Source of the DNA: Ferrimonas pelagia
GTDB taxonomy: Bacteria; Pseudomonadota; Gammaproteobacteria; Enterobacterales; Shewanellaceae
NCBI RefSeq assembly: GCF_039543565.1
Contig: NZ_BAABJZ010000006.1
Location: forward strand, 186,001-250,000
DNA: 64,000 bases
Reading direction: 5' to 3'
Of the stretch, positions 16,995 through 23,903 are shown in pieces (position 1 is the first letter of the stretch; the number at the start of each line of letters is the position of its first letter). The position numbers were made by a program, and so were the translations under genes. The notes beneath the pieces are model-generated. The model worked only from the letters and a program-made list of their open reading frames with translations. It was not told where the DNA came from and ran no database searches.

Positions 16995-17020
16995 AAAAAC
17001 CACCGAGAGGTGGTTTTTTT
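16995..17020 (+). terminator. Intrinsic terminator
   Basis: AAAACCACC and GGTGGTTTT form a stem around a GAGA tetraloop, followed by a T-run. It ends the short transcript carrying the 28-residue frame. Confidence 0.85.
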
Positions 17021-17349
17021 GATCTTATTGCTCTCGTTCGGATGGAAGAGATCTGTTGTCCTGATTGGCGCTAGCGTCGAGAAGATCACTTTTTCTTCAG
17101 TTCGATTGTTGTGACTTCAAAAGTTAGCTCTTCTGTAATTGCAGTTCCTCTACCGATATTTATCCTTGCAGAGCATTCTTTGTGGCACTGTTCGCGTCGT
17201 CATTTTGGGGCGTGTGAGTTGTCTCTAATTGTGTCAGTAAGGCGTGAGCCTGTGCGTTTTTTTTGCCCTGCCAGGGGGCTGTTGCTGATGATTCGCAATG
17301 GGCCTGTTTGCCAAGGGTTATCTAACCGGATGGTTAAGAGATAGATGAG
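17021..17349. other. Intergenic region before RelA/SpoT-like gene
   Basis: No gene is convincingly encoded. A 77-codon frame at 17111 has no binding site and an atypical composition, and is not accepted. The region should hold the promoter of the gene at 17350. Nothing else was recognised. Confidence 0.4.
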
Positions 17350-18039
17350 ATGAGCTCGATGGTTCCGGCAAGTCGTTTTAGCCCGGTGCACCGGTATCAA
17401 CAGGAAGTTGATTCCTTGTATCAGATCAAGCCGGTGGGGGGGCGTTCGATCCTTCAGCCTGATCTGCCGTTTGAGCGGATCTACGCGAAGGCGCCGGCAG
17501 CTCAAGATGAGTTAAACCAGTTGGTGGTGCAGGCGGCGTTGCTGAGTGGTTCGACGACGGTGCTGCCTGAGATTAAGGCGCGGGATCGAGCTGAGCTGAA
17601 GATCGCTACGGAGTTGGATGGTCAGTTTCGATTGTTGACCGACTTGGCGCGGGCCACCTTGGTGGCGGACGACATTGAGGGTGTGTTGTCAGCGTATCAG
17701 GCTCTTGCCTCCCAGGTGGAGGTGATCTCGCTAGAGAACCGTTTCTTAAATCCGAAGGAAAATGGTTATCGGGATCTCAAGGTTTTGGTTCGGCTCCGAC
17801 AGTCCGGTTTGGTCGCTGAGGTGCAGCTGCATTTGTCGGCGATTGAGGCGGTTAAAAACGGCGAGGAGCATAAGGCTTATCAGCAGCGCCAGGCCATCGA
17901 GCGCCGTGCGGATGTGGAAAAGCGGCCGATGACAGAATGGGAGCGAGCAAAGGTCAATCGATTGCAACGATACAGCCGTGCATTGTTTGAAGAGGCTTGG
18001 CAGCGGCATTTGTTGCCGAGCTTTATGGCGATGGTTTAG
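17350..18039 (+). CDS. RelA/SpoT-like nucleotidyltransferase-fold protein
   Basis: A 229-residue protein whose middle resembles the RelA/SpoT synthetase domain. Visible are KARDRAELKI (about 76), DLARATLV (about 98, matching the D-x-x-R-x-x-V strand), RFLNPKENGYRDLKV (about 133, matching the NGYR loop) and AEVQLH (about 158, matching the E-x-Q active-site strand). It has no HD hydrolase, TGS or ACT domain, so it would be a small stand-alone form. Such proteins include alarmone synthetases and toxic relatives (ToxSAS). Which applies is not determinable here, and no obvious antitoxin gene adjoins it. Start ATG 17350; ATG 17359 is possible. Family A repeats begin just after the stop. Confidence 0.65.
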   Translation: MSSMVPASRFSPVHRYQQEVDSLYQIKPVGGRSILQPDLPFERIYAKAPAAQDELNQLVVQAALLSGSTTVLPEIKARDRAELKIATELDGQFRLLTDLARATLVADDIEGVLSAYQALASQVEVISLENRFLNPKENGYRDLKVLVRLRQSGLVAEVQLHLSAIEAVKNGEEHKAYQQRQAIERRADVEKRPMTEWERAKVNRLQRYSRALFEEAWQRHLLPSFMAMV

Positions 18040-18424
18040 TGGAAGCAGCGGTGAGCTTAAAGCTATCAGCTATCAGCTATCAGTAAGAGCAAAAAGCGGG
18101 CGGCTGTATGTGCCTTCGGCACGGCTGTATATCGCTGCGCGATGGCCTTAGGCGACTGCGTCGCGGCGGTATCGGCTGCGCCGGCGGAGAGCAGTTGTCA
18201 GCTGTCAGCTGTCAGCTGTCAGCGATCAGTAAGAGCAGCTGAAGGGCGCAGCCCCTTTATGTGTTTGGTTTTTGCGCGCGCAGCGCTTATAGCCAGGCGT
18301 TAGCCCTACGGCCGGAGCGCAGCGACATGAGGCCCACGCAGTGATACCGCCGTGCCGAAGGCACATACGGCTAAGGGCGCAGCCCTTTATCGCCGCGCGG
18401 CAGCGCAATACTGTGGCTGATATT
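18040..18424. repeat. Intergenic repeat block 5 (families A and B)
   Basis: Family A fragments (AGCTATCAGCTATCAGTAAGAGC; four tandem GTCAGCT steps near 18196) alternate with family B hairpins. These include GTGCC-TTC-GGCAC, GCGAC-TGC-GTCGC, GGGC-GCA-GCCC, CAC-GCA-GTG and GTGCC-GAA-GGCAC. The block fills the space between two convergent genes. No coding sequence is supported. Confidence 0.8.
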
Positions 18425-19999
18425 TTAGAAGTGTTGTTTGACTTCGACCCGCCATTCCCATTGATTGACTTGTTCGTCGTCGCTGATTGGGCGGGCGAAG
18501 TCGAGGTGGATGACGTTGTTGCTGCCGGCGTGTGAGGCGTAGAAGCGCAATCCTATCCCAACGCTCTGCAGGGTGCCGGTTGGGTTATCCGGGTAGGGGC
18601 TGCCGCCCCGGGCTTCGCCTATGTCGTAGAAGAGCGCGGCTCCGGCTTCCAGCAACTGCCAAAGGTTGATATTGGGGTAATAGCGCGCTTCGGCGGATGC
18701 CAGCAATATGGTGTCGCCGTGTTGATATTGCAGTGGGTAGCCACGTAAGCCGGTGGTGCCTCCTAGGGTATTGGGCCGGTCTAAGTAGCTATTGATGCTA
18801 TGGCGCCAATCGATCTTTGCGTACAGACGTACGGGCTGTGAGAGCTGATAGAACAGTTCATTGCGCCACTGCATCCACAGATAGTCGCCCCGCTCTTGCT
18901 GTTGCTCGGCTTGCAGCCAGTAGCGGCTGAGCCAGAGGTGTTTCGGACTGATCGCCCAGCCCCGATGGCTGTGGAGTTGCGTTACCCAGCCGCCATCACC
19001 GCTGAGATCCCACCCCGCCTTTACGGCCAGATCCCATCCAAGATTGATGTCTTCGGCGGCGTTGATCAGAAACAGGTTGCGACGTTTTTCATAGCGGTCT
19101 TGCTGAAAACGCAGTTGCGCCCACGGGTAGGTGCGTTGTCGATCGTCCGGTAAGCGGGTGGTTTGGGTCGGGGCGAATCTGTGCTGATCATGCGACAGGC
19201 CCACTTGCCAGCGTAGCACCTGATTTGGCCAGTGAACCCAGGGTTGCCCATACCACAGCTGGGCTGACTCCAATCGCTGGTGAAATTGGTTGCTCTGTTT
19301 GCCAGCTTGGCGAATGGTGTCGTTGCGCGATTCTTTGTTGAAGTAGACACCAAAGCCGTGTTGGGAGTTGTGGCTGACAAACGGCCGTACCAATGAGACC
19401 GCGATCTTTTCACCGTCATCGGTGTCGGCCAGGGTGAGGCCCGCTTGCAGGTTTTTTCCTAGATAGAGTGGCGCATAGAGATCGATTAGGTAGCCGCTGC
19501 GTAGGTAGTCGGAGAAATAGAGTAGTTCGGTATGGATCCCCAGGCCGAGGAAGTTGCTGTCTTTGATCCCCATTGCGGCGGCGTTTTCCCCCCCTTTTCT
19601 CGAAAAATCGATGGTAGGTAACAACGACCAGGTGTCCCAAGTTTCTATCTTTATCGGTTTGCCCTGTTCTGCTTTGCTGACTTGGGCGTCACGCAGGTAA
19701 GGCTTGGAGCGGAGGTGGCGTTCGATCTCATACAGGTCGTCCGCGTCATCGGGACAGGGTAGGAATGCTCCCAGACTGTTGTTGACGGCCACCTCTTGGG
19801 TGGTGATATGGAGTCGGTTCGCCCAGTGGTGCAACCAAGTGTAGCCTTCGGCATCCGGATCAAAGACATCGTTGCGGACGACTTGATAGTGTTCCGCTAA
19901 GCACTCTGAGGTGATCAGTTGTTGTTCTGCCCCGACACATTTGAATGATAGCCATGGGGCGATCCCGAGGGCTATCAGTCCAATACGTTTCGACCCCAC
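18425..19999 (-). CDS. BamA/ShlB-like outer-membrane beta-barrel protein
   Basis: 524 residues with an N-terminal signal peptide, one POTRA-like segment (about 90-125, IERHLRSKPYLRDAQVSK), then a 16-strand-type barrel. The barrel contains TTGLRGYPLQYQHGD, the region matching the conserved RGY loop of Omp85/surface-antigen proteins. It ends in Phe after EWRVEVKQ, the usual outer-membrane assembly signal. GTG 19999 is chosen as start because GAGGAA lies 6 bases upstream. Omp85 relatives insert or secrete proteins; with a single POTRA-like unit its cargo cannot be guessed. It stands alone, convergent with the RelA/SpoT-like gene. Confidence 0.75.
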   Translation of the reverse strand: MGSKRIGLIALGIAPWLSFKCVGAEQQLITSECLAEHYQVVRNDVFDPDAEGYTWLHHWANRLHITTQEVAVNNSLGAFLPCPDDADDLYEIERHLRSKPYLRDAQVSKAEQGKPIKIETWDTWSLLPTIDFSRKGGENAAAMGIKDSNFLGLGIHTELLYFSDYLRSGYLIDLYAPLYLGKNLQAGLTLADTDDGEKIAVSLVRPFVSHNSQHGFGVYFNKESRNDTIRQAGKQSNQFHQRLESAQLWYGQPWVHWPNQVLRWQVGLSHDQHRFAPTQTTRLPDDRQRTYPWAQLRFQQDRYEKRRNLFLINAAEDINLGWDLAVKAGWDLSGDGGWVTQLHSHRGWAISPKHLWLSRYWLQAEQQQERGDYLWMQWRNELFYQLSQPVRLYAKIDWRHSINSYLDRPNTLGGTTGLRGYPLQYQHGDTILLASAEARYYPNINLWQLLEAGAALFYDIGEARGGSPYPDNPTGTLQSVGIGLRFYASHAGSNNVIHLDFARPISDDEQVNQWEWRVEVKQHF

Positions 20000-20452
20000 A
20001 GCAATTCCTCATTCGCAATGAGCTATTACTGTCGGCCAAATCGGGCGTTATTGCCAGTTGAGCAGTCGTCAGCCTAAGCTTTCAGCGATCAGTTTGGGGC
20101 GAGAGCAGCTATCAGCGATTAGCGATTAGCGATTAGCGATTAGCTATCAGCCATTAGTTTAGAGTAAGAGCCGTTAGCGGCTTCATGCTGTTAGCCATTG
20201 GTTTGGGGTGGAAAGGTTTTTGTTTTTTGCGCCACCCGAGTCTAATGCCGACGGATCTGCAGTGGAGATGGTTTATTATGTTATCCCTCCAAACGCTTTA
20301 GGGGGACGTTTCCTTTGGGTTTGGGCGAAACATTACTGACTGTTATCGATGTCCGAGATAACGGGATTGGGGCTTTAAAGAGCTCAGTTAGCTCAAACAA
20401 CGCTCACTTAACGCCTTTTCGAGTATCTTTCAAGCAATCGATAAAAATCGAG
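20000..20452. repeat. Intergenic region with family A fragment
   Basis: A degenerate family A stretch lies at about 20060-20165, including five successive steps of GCGATTA. The rest, up to the tRNA promoter, has no recognisable gene. Open frames are short and lack binding sites. Confidence 0.5.
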
Positions 20453-20481
20453 TTGACTTGATCCGGCAAAATCCGTTTAAT
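20453..20481 (+). promoter_or_regulatory. Promoter of the tRNA array
   Basis: TTGACT (20453-20458) and TTTAAT (20476-20481) are separated by 17 bases and lie 12 bases before the first tRNA. The following GCGCCCC is a GC-rich discriminator, typical of stringently controlled stable-RNA promoters. Confidence 0.75.
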
Positions 20482-20492
20482 AGCGCCCCGTC

Positions 20493-20568
20493 GCCTCGTT
20501 AGCTCAGTTGGTAGAGCAGCGGATTGAAAATCCGCGTGTCCCTGGTTCGATTCCGGGACGAGGCACCA
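20493..20568 (+). tRNA. tRNA-Phe (GAA), copy 1
   Basis: 76 bases with perfect acceptor (GCCTCGT/ACGAGGC), D, anticodon (GCGGA/TCCGC, loop TTGAAAA, anticodon GAA) and T arms (CCTGG/CCGGG), and encoded CCA. First gene of the array, directly after the promoter. Confidence 0.98.
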
Positions 20569-20614
20569 TTTTCAAGTGGTTGGTGCTTAGCACGAACGAC
20601 TGGTTACAATCTGT

Positions 20615-20690
20615 TCCCCTTTAGTTCAGTCGGTAGAACGGCGGACTGTTAATCCGTATGTCGCTGGTTCAAGTCCAGCAAGGGGAGCCA
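20615..20690 (+). tRNA. tRNA-Asn (GTT), copy 1
   Basis: 76 bases; acceptor TCCCCTT/AAGGGGA, anticodon loop CTGTTAA (anticodon GTT), T arm GCTGG/CCAGC, encoded CCA. All arms pair normally. Confidence 0.98.
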
Positions 20691-20722
20691 CTTTTTCGTT
20701 TCGAGCTTTGGCTTGAAACAAC

Positions 20723-20809
20723 GCCTCGTTAGCTCAGTTGGTAGAGCAGCGGATTGACCGATTCTAAAGTCAGCGCGCGTCCCTACCTCGATTTTGGGAC
20801 GAGGCACCA
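20723..20809 (+). pseudogene. Chimeric tRNA-Phe-like element 1
   Basis: Begins and ends as tRNA-Phe, with intact acceptor and D arms. After GCGGATTGA the sequence switches to CCGATTCTAAAGTCAGCGCG, the T arm is changed to CCTACCTCGATTTTGGG, and the total is 87 bases. The normal anticodon and T stems are lost. TTGAC/GTCAG could form a 5-bp stem with a 10-base loop. Unlikely to be a working tRNA. Confidence 0.8.
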
Positions 20810-20848
20810 TTTTTGCTGAGACGTCAGGTTAAACACGTGACAATCTGT

Positions 20849-20924
20849 TCCCCTTTAGTTCAGTCGGTAGAACGGCGGACTGTTAATCCGTATGTCGCTG
20901 GTTCAAGTCCAGCAAGGGGAGCCA
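20849..20924 (+). tRNA. tRNA-Asn (GTT), copy 2
   Basis: Identical in sequence to copy 1 over 76 bases, anticodon GTT, CCA encoded. Confidence 0.98.
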
Positions 20925-20956
20925 CTTTTTAGTTTCGAGCCAAGGCTTGAAACAAC

Positions 20957-21032
20957 GCCTCGTTAGCTCAGTTGGTAGAGCAGCGGATTGAAAATCCGCG
21001 TGTCCCTGGTTCGATTCCGGGACGAGGCACCA
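20957..21032 (+). tRNA. tRNA-Phe (GAA), copy 2
   Basis: Identical to copy 1 over 76 bases, anticodon GAA, CCA encoded. Confidence 0.98.
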
Positions 21033-21054
21033 TATTCGGTGCGTAAGCACAGAA

Positions 21055-21141
21055 GCCTCGTTAGCTCAGTTGGTAGAGCACCGGATTGACCGATTTTAAA
21101 GTCAGCGCGCGTCCCTACCTCGGTTCCGGGACGAGGCACCA
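21055..21141 (+). pseudogene. Chimeric tRNA-Phe-like element 2
   Basis: 87 bases. Acceptor and D arms of tRNA-Phe, then GACCGATTTTAAAGTCAGCG in place of the anticodon arm. The T arm reads CCTACCTCGGTTCCGGG, and one base differs at GCACCGG before the insertion. Structure otherwise as element 1, with T instead of C in the ATTNTAAA core. Confidence 0.8.
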
Positions 21142-21180
21142 TTTTTGCTGAGACGTCAGGCTAAACACGTGACAATCTGT

Positions 21181-21256
21181 TCCCCTTTAGTTCAGTCGGT
21201 AGAACGGCGGACTGTTAATCCGTATGTCGCTGGTTCAAGTCCAGCAAGGGGAGCCA
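21181..21256 (+). tRNA. tRNA-Asn (GTT), copy 3
   Basis: Identical to the other two Asn copies over 76 bases, anticodon GTT, CCA encoded. Confidence 0.98.
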
Positions 21257-21288
21257 CTTTTTAGTTTCGAGCCACGGCTTGAAACAAC

Positions 21289-21364
21289 GCCTCGTTAGCT
21301 CAGTTGGTAGAGCAGCGGATTGAAAATCCGCGTGTCCCTGGTTCGATTCCGGGACGAGGCACCA
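21289..21364 (+). tRNA. tRNA-Phe (GAA), copy 3
   Basis: Identical to copy 1, anticodon GAA, CCA encoded. Confidence 0.98.
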
Positions 21365-21386
21365 TTTTCGGTGCGTAAGCACAGAA

Positions 21387-21462
21387 GCCTCGTTAGCTCA
21401 GTTGGTAGAGCAGCGGATTGAAAATCCGCGTGTCCCTGGTTCGATTCCGGGACGAGGCACCA
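21387..21462 (+). tRNA. tRNA-Phe (GAA), copy 4
   Basis: Identical to copy 1, anticodon GAA, CCA encoded. Followed 8 bases later by a strong terminator, so it probably ends the functional operon. Confidence 0.98.
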
Positions 21463-21470
21463 TCTTACGA

Positions 21471-21497
21471 AAGCCCACTCATCTGAGTGGGCTTTTT
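21471..21497 (+). terminator. Intrinsic terminator of tRNA array
   Basis: AAGCCCACTC and GAGTGGGCTT form a 10-bp stem with loop ATCT, then TTTTTC. The first of three near-identical copies in the array. Confidence 0.9.
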
Positions 21498-21539
21498 CGT
21501 TTTTCAGATAATGATTCATAGGTTTGAGGTGGGCGATCA

Positions 21540-21651
21540 GGCTGGTTATCTCAGTTGGTAGAGCAGCGGATTGACCGATTTTAAAGTCAGCGCGCGTCCC
21601 TGATTCGATGATCGCCTTCGGCGTTACTGGCGTTGCCGGGACGAGGCACCA
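21540..21651 (+). pseudogene. Chimeric tRNA-Phe-like element 3
   Basis: 112 bases. The 5' acceptor strand is changed to GGCTGGT and no longer pairs with ACGAGGC. The GACCGATTTTAAAGTCAGCG core is followed by a T arm expanded with GATGATCGCCTTCGGCG and TTACTGGCGTTGCCGGG. The inserted TGATCGCC is complementary to GGCGATCA just upstream (21532-21539). Not a functional tRNA. Confidence 0.75.
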
Positions 21652-21659
21652 TCTTACGA

Positions 21660-21686
21660 AAGCCCACTCATCTGAGTGGGCTTTTT
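21660..21686 (+). terminator. Second copy of array terminator
   Basis: The same 10-bp GC-rich stem and T-run as at 21471, duplicated together with about 80 bases of downstream sequence. Confidence 0.85.
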
Positions 21687-21728
21687 CTTTTTTCAGATAA
21701 TGGCTTATAGGTTTGAGGTGGGCGATCA

Positions 21729-21815
21729 GGCTGGTTATCTCAGTTGGTAGAGCAGCGGATTGACCGATTTTAAAGTCAGCGCGCGTCCCTACCTCGATTT
21801 TGGGACGAGGCACCA
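21729..21815 (+). pseudogene. Chimeric tRNA-Phe-like element 4
   Basis: 87 bases. 5' end GGCTGGTTATCTC as in element 3, the ATTTTAAAGTC core, and the short T arm of element 1. A mosaic of the other elements. Confidence 0.75.
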
Positions 21816-21837
21816 TTTTCGGTGCGTAAGCACAGAA

Positions 21838-21949
21838 GCCTCGTTAGCTCAGTCGGTAGAGCAGCGGATTGACCGATTCTAAAGTCAGCGCGCGTCCCTA
21901 CCTCGATGATCGCCTTCAGCGTTACTGGCGTTGCCGGGACGAGGCACCA
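21838..21949 (+). pseudogene. Chimeric tRNA-Phe-like element 5
   Basis: 112 bases. Intact GCCTCGT acceptor strand, D loop with GTCGGTA, ATTCTAAAGTC core as in element 1, and the expanded T arm of element 3 with one change (CTTCAGCG). Confidence 0.75.
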
Positions 21950-21957
21950 TCTTACGA

Positions 21958-21984
21958 AAGCCCACTCATCTGAGTGGGCTTTTT
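21958..21984 (+). terminator. Third copy of array terminator
   Basis: Same stem-loop and T-run as at 21471, following chimeric element 5. Confidence 0.85.
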
Positions 21985-22027
21985 CGTTTTTCAGATAATG
22001 ATTCATAGGTTTGAGGTGGGACGATCA

Positions 22028-22139
22028 GGCTGGTTAGCTCAGTTGGTAGAGCAGCGGATTGACCGATTTTAAAGTCAGCGCGTGTCCCTACCTCGATGAT
22101 CGCCTTCGGTGTTACTGCCGTTGCCGTGACGAGGCACCA
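22028..22139 (+). pseudogene. Chimeric tRNA-Phe-like element 6
   Basis: 112 bases. 5' strand GGCTGGTTAGCTC, ATTTTAAAGTC core, expanded T arm with further changes (GTTACTGCCG, GCCGTGACGAGGC). The most degenerate copy and the last of the array. Confidence 0.75.
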
Positions 22140-22622
22140 TTTTTATGTGCCAATATATGGCGCGTCGTCAAGGCATAATGCCTACTGAACACTTACCGCT
22201 CTTCTGCTTCTGCTTCCGCTTCCGCTTCCGCTTTGGCTGATCGCTGACAGCTTACTGCTGACGGCTGCTCTTTTTGACTGATCGCTGACAGCTTCTTTGC
22301 TCTTCTGCTCTTCTGCTTCCGTTTTGACTGATCGCTGACAGCATTAAGCTGACGACTGCTCCTTTTGACTGATCGCTGACAGTTTACTGCTGACGACTGC
22401 TCTCGTGTCTCGTGCCCTTTGGGTTGAGCTTTCTTCACTTTTTTCCGCTGCTGGATTGGGCGATGAACTGTGAACAATCTCATTGTTTATCATGGCTCAG
22501 GGTGATGACGATCACGTTACTGGGGCGAGGTCGGGTTCTAGAATGGGGGCTTTCGGGACAATCATTTGGCGGTTTCTGCGCCGATGTGTCCGACCTATGG
22601 ATATAGCTAGGAGCGAGACGGC
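22140..22622. repeat. Intergenic region with inverted family A repeats
   Basis: From 22195 to 22405 four family A units lie in the opposite orientation (GACTGATCGCTGACAGC, CTGCTGACGGCTGCTC), with short CTTCCG runs. From 22410 to 22610 I find no gene; this stretch should contain the promoter of the hydrogenase-maturation operon. The binding site TAGGAG precedes the start at 22623. Confidence 0.6.
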
Positions 22623-23567
22623 ATGGAAGTCAGCGCCGCAAAGCTCTGTTTGGCTTGGCATGATGATCGGGTGTTGGAGTTGGACTGGCAGTTAGCGCTG
22701 CCGGATGTGGCTGGGACACTCAATGGCAAGACCCCGGCTCAGGTGCGCGATGCGCTTGGGTTGTTATACCGCTTATGTGGTCAGGCGCAGTTGCGGGCAG
22801 CGGTCAGTTTGCAAGAGGGTGCGCTTGGCGTGGTACCGAGTGCCGACACGGAAGCGACGCGGGATCAGGCCATTTGGCTTGAGTGGATGCGCGAGCATGG
22901 CTGGCAGTTGTTTCGCGCCGCGAGTCTGTGTCTGACACAGTCACCGGCGTTGATGCAGGCGTTGGTGGCTTGGCAGCGTGCCATGCAGCAGGCGCAAGCT
23001 CAGCTGCCTGCCGATCTGTGGCGACCGGGCGTATCGGTGCAACCTTTGCAGGGGATCGATCTAGCGCCAATGTTGGCGGCGTTTTGTCGTGGGATCTATC
23101 AACCCATAATGGCGGCGCTGGAGCAGCGCGGCTGGGCAGGGCTGGCGATAACGCCGACGGCACAGGTTCAGGCGCTTGAGAGTGGCTCTGCAGCACGGAC
23201 TCAGTTGGATGAGGCGTCGTTGGCGGGGCGCTTTGAGGCGCTGCGCGCTGAGATGACCCAAGCGCTGCATGGCTTTGTCCACCCGCAGCGCCAATCGCTG
23301 CTGTTGGCTCCCGGTCAGGTGGATGCGGCACGTGGACAATTACGTCATCAGTGCGATTGGTCCAGCGGTGTCGCGGCGAACTATCAGATAGAGATCCCCA
23401 CGCCTGCGCTGCTCACCAGTTTGCGTCGAACCCTTTCCCATCATTCTTTTCAAACCCGCTCTGTGGCCGAGGCGGTGGTACCGCTTTTGGTGTTGGCGCA
23501 TGCCCCTTGCCTGGATGTGGCGGTCGAGTGGCGATCACGTGTGGCCTACGGAGGTGCCGATGCATGA
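22623..23567 (+). CDS. HupK-like hydrogenase large-subunit-like protein
   Basis: 314 residues. The weak pattern of NiFe hydrogenase large-subunit relatives is visible at the N-terminus (DALGLLYRLCGQAQLRAA, about 43-60), where true large subunits have their first CxxC nickel ligands. Only one Cys remains, as in HupK-type accessory proteins. It is the first gene of the operon and overlaps hypA by 8 bases, so a role in hydrogenase assembly is likely. TAGGAG lies 9 bases before ATG 22623. The assignment is by context and faint similarity; an unknown hyp-associated family is the alternative. Confidence 0.55.
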   Translation: MEVSAAKLCLAWHDDRVLELDWQLALPDVAGTLNGKTPAQVRDALGLLYRLCGQAQLRAAVSLQEGALGVVPSADTEATRDQAIWLEWMREHGWQLFRAASLCLTQSPALMQALVAWQRAMQQAQAQLPADLWRPGVSVQPLQGIDLAPMLAAFCRGIYQPIMAALEQRGWAGLAITPTAQVQALESGSAARTQLDEASLAGRFEALRAEMTQALHGFVHPQRQSLLLAPGQVDAARGQLRHQCDWSSGVAANYQIEIPTPALLTSLRRTLSHHSFQTRSVAEAVVPLLVLAHAPCLDVAVEWRSRVAYGGADA

Positions 23568-23901
23568 GATCTCGCTGGCGGAGGGGATCCTCGCCATTAT
23601 CGAGCGACAGCGCCGTGAAGGCGATTTTGGCTGCGTCAAAAGTGTTCAGCTTGAGATCGGCCAGTTGGCCGGGGTTGAGGTGGAGGCGTTGCTCTTTGGT
23701 ATGAAGGCGGTGTTTCGCGACACCGTGGCGGACGGGGCGGAGATAGAGCTGATCTCTGTCGGTGGCCAGGCGTTTTGTTTTGATTGTGAAAGTCAGGTGC
23801 CATTGGCCAAACGGGGTGAGGCTTGTCCCGGCTGTGGCGGATACCGGTTGCACGTGAATGACGGCGACCAGATGCGAGTGAAGTCCTTAGAGGTAGAGTA
23901 A
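23560..23901 (+). CDS. hypA: Hydrogenase nickel insertion protein HypA
   Basis: Zinc-containing nickel chaperone that works with HypB to load Ni into the hydrogenase large subunit. 113 residues starting MHEIS, where the N-terminal Met-His amine and His2 bind nickel. The zinc site is CFDC (about 69-72) and CPGCGG (about 86-89). Start ATG 23560 has GGAGG 5 bases upstream and gives the family N-terminus; the longer frame from 23500 is rejected. It overlaps the upstream HupK-like gene and is followed two bases later by hypB. Confidence 0.97.
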   Translation: MHEISLAEGILAIIERQRREGDFGCVKSVQLEIGQLAGVEVEALLFGMKAVFRDTVADGAEIELISVGGQAFCFDCESQVPLAKRGEACPGCGGYRLHVNDGDQMRVKSLEVE

Positions 23902-23903
23902 CT

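Noticed and set aside
17111..17344. 77-codon plus-strand frame before the RelA/SpoT-like gene
   Set aside because: No binding site, atypical composition, and no recognisable family.
21295..22006. Minus-strand frames across the tRNA array
   Set aside because: They are translations of repeated tRNA sequence.
22623..23567. True NiFe hydrogenase large subunit
   Set aside because: Only a single Cys remains at the first motif, no C-terminal DPCxxC motif is present and the protein is too short; an accessory HupK-like protein fits better.
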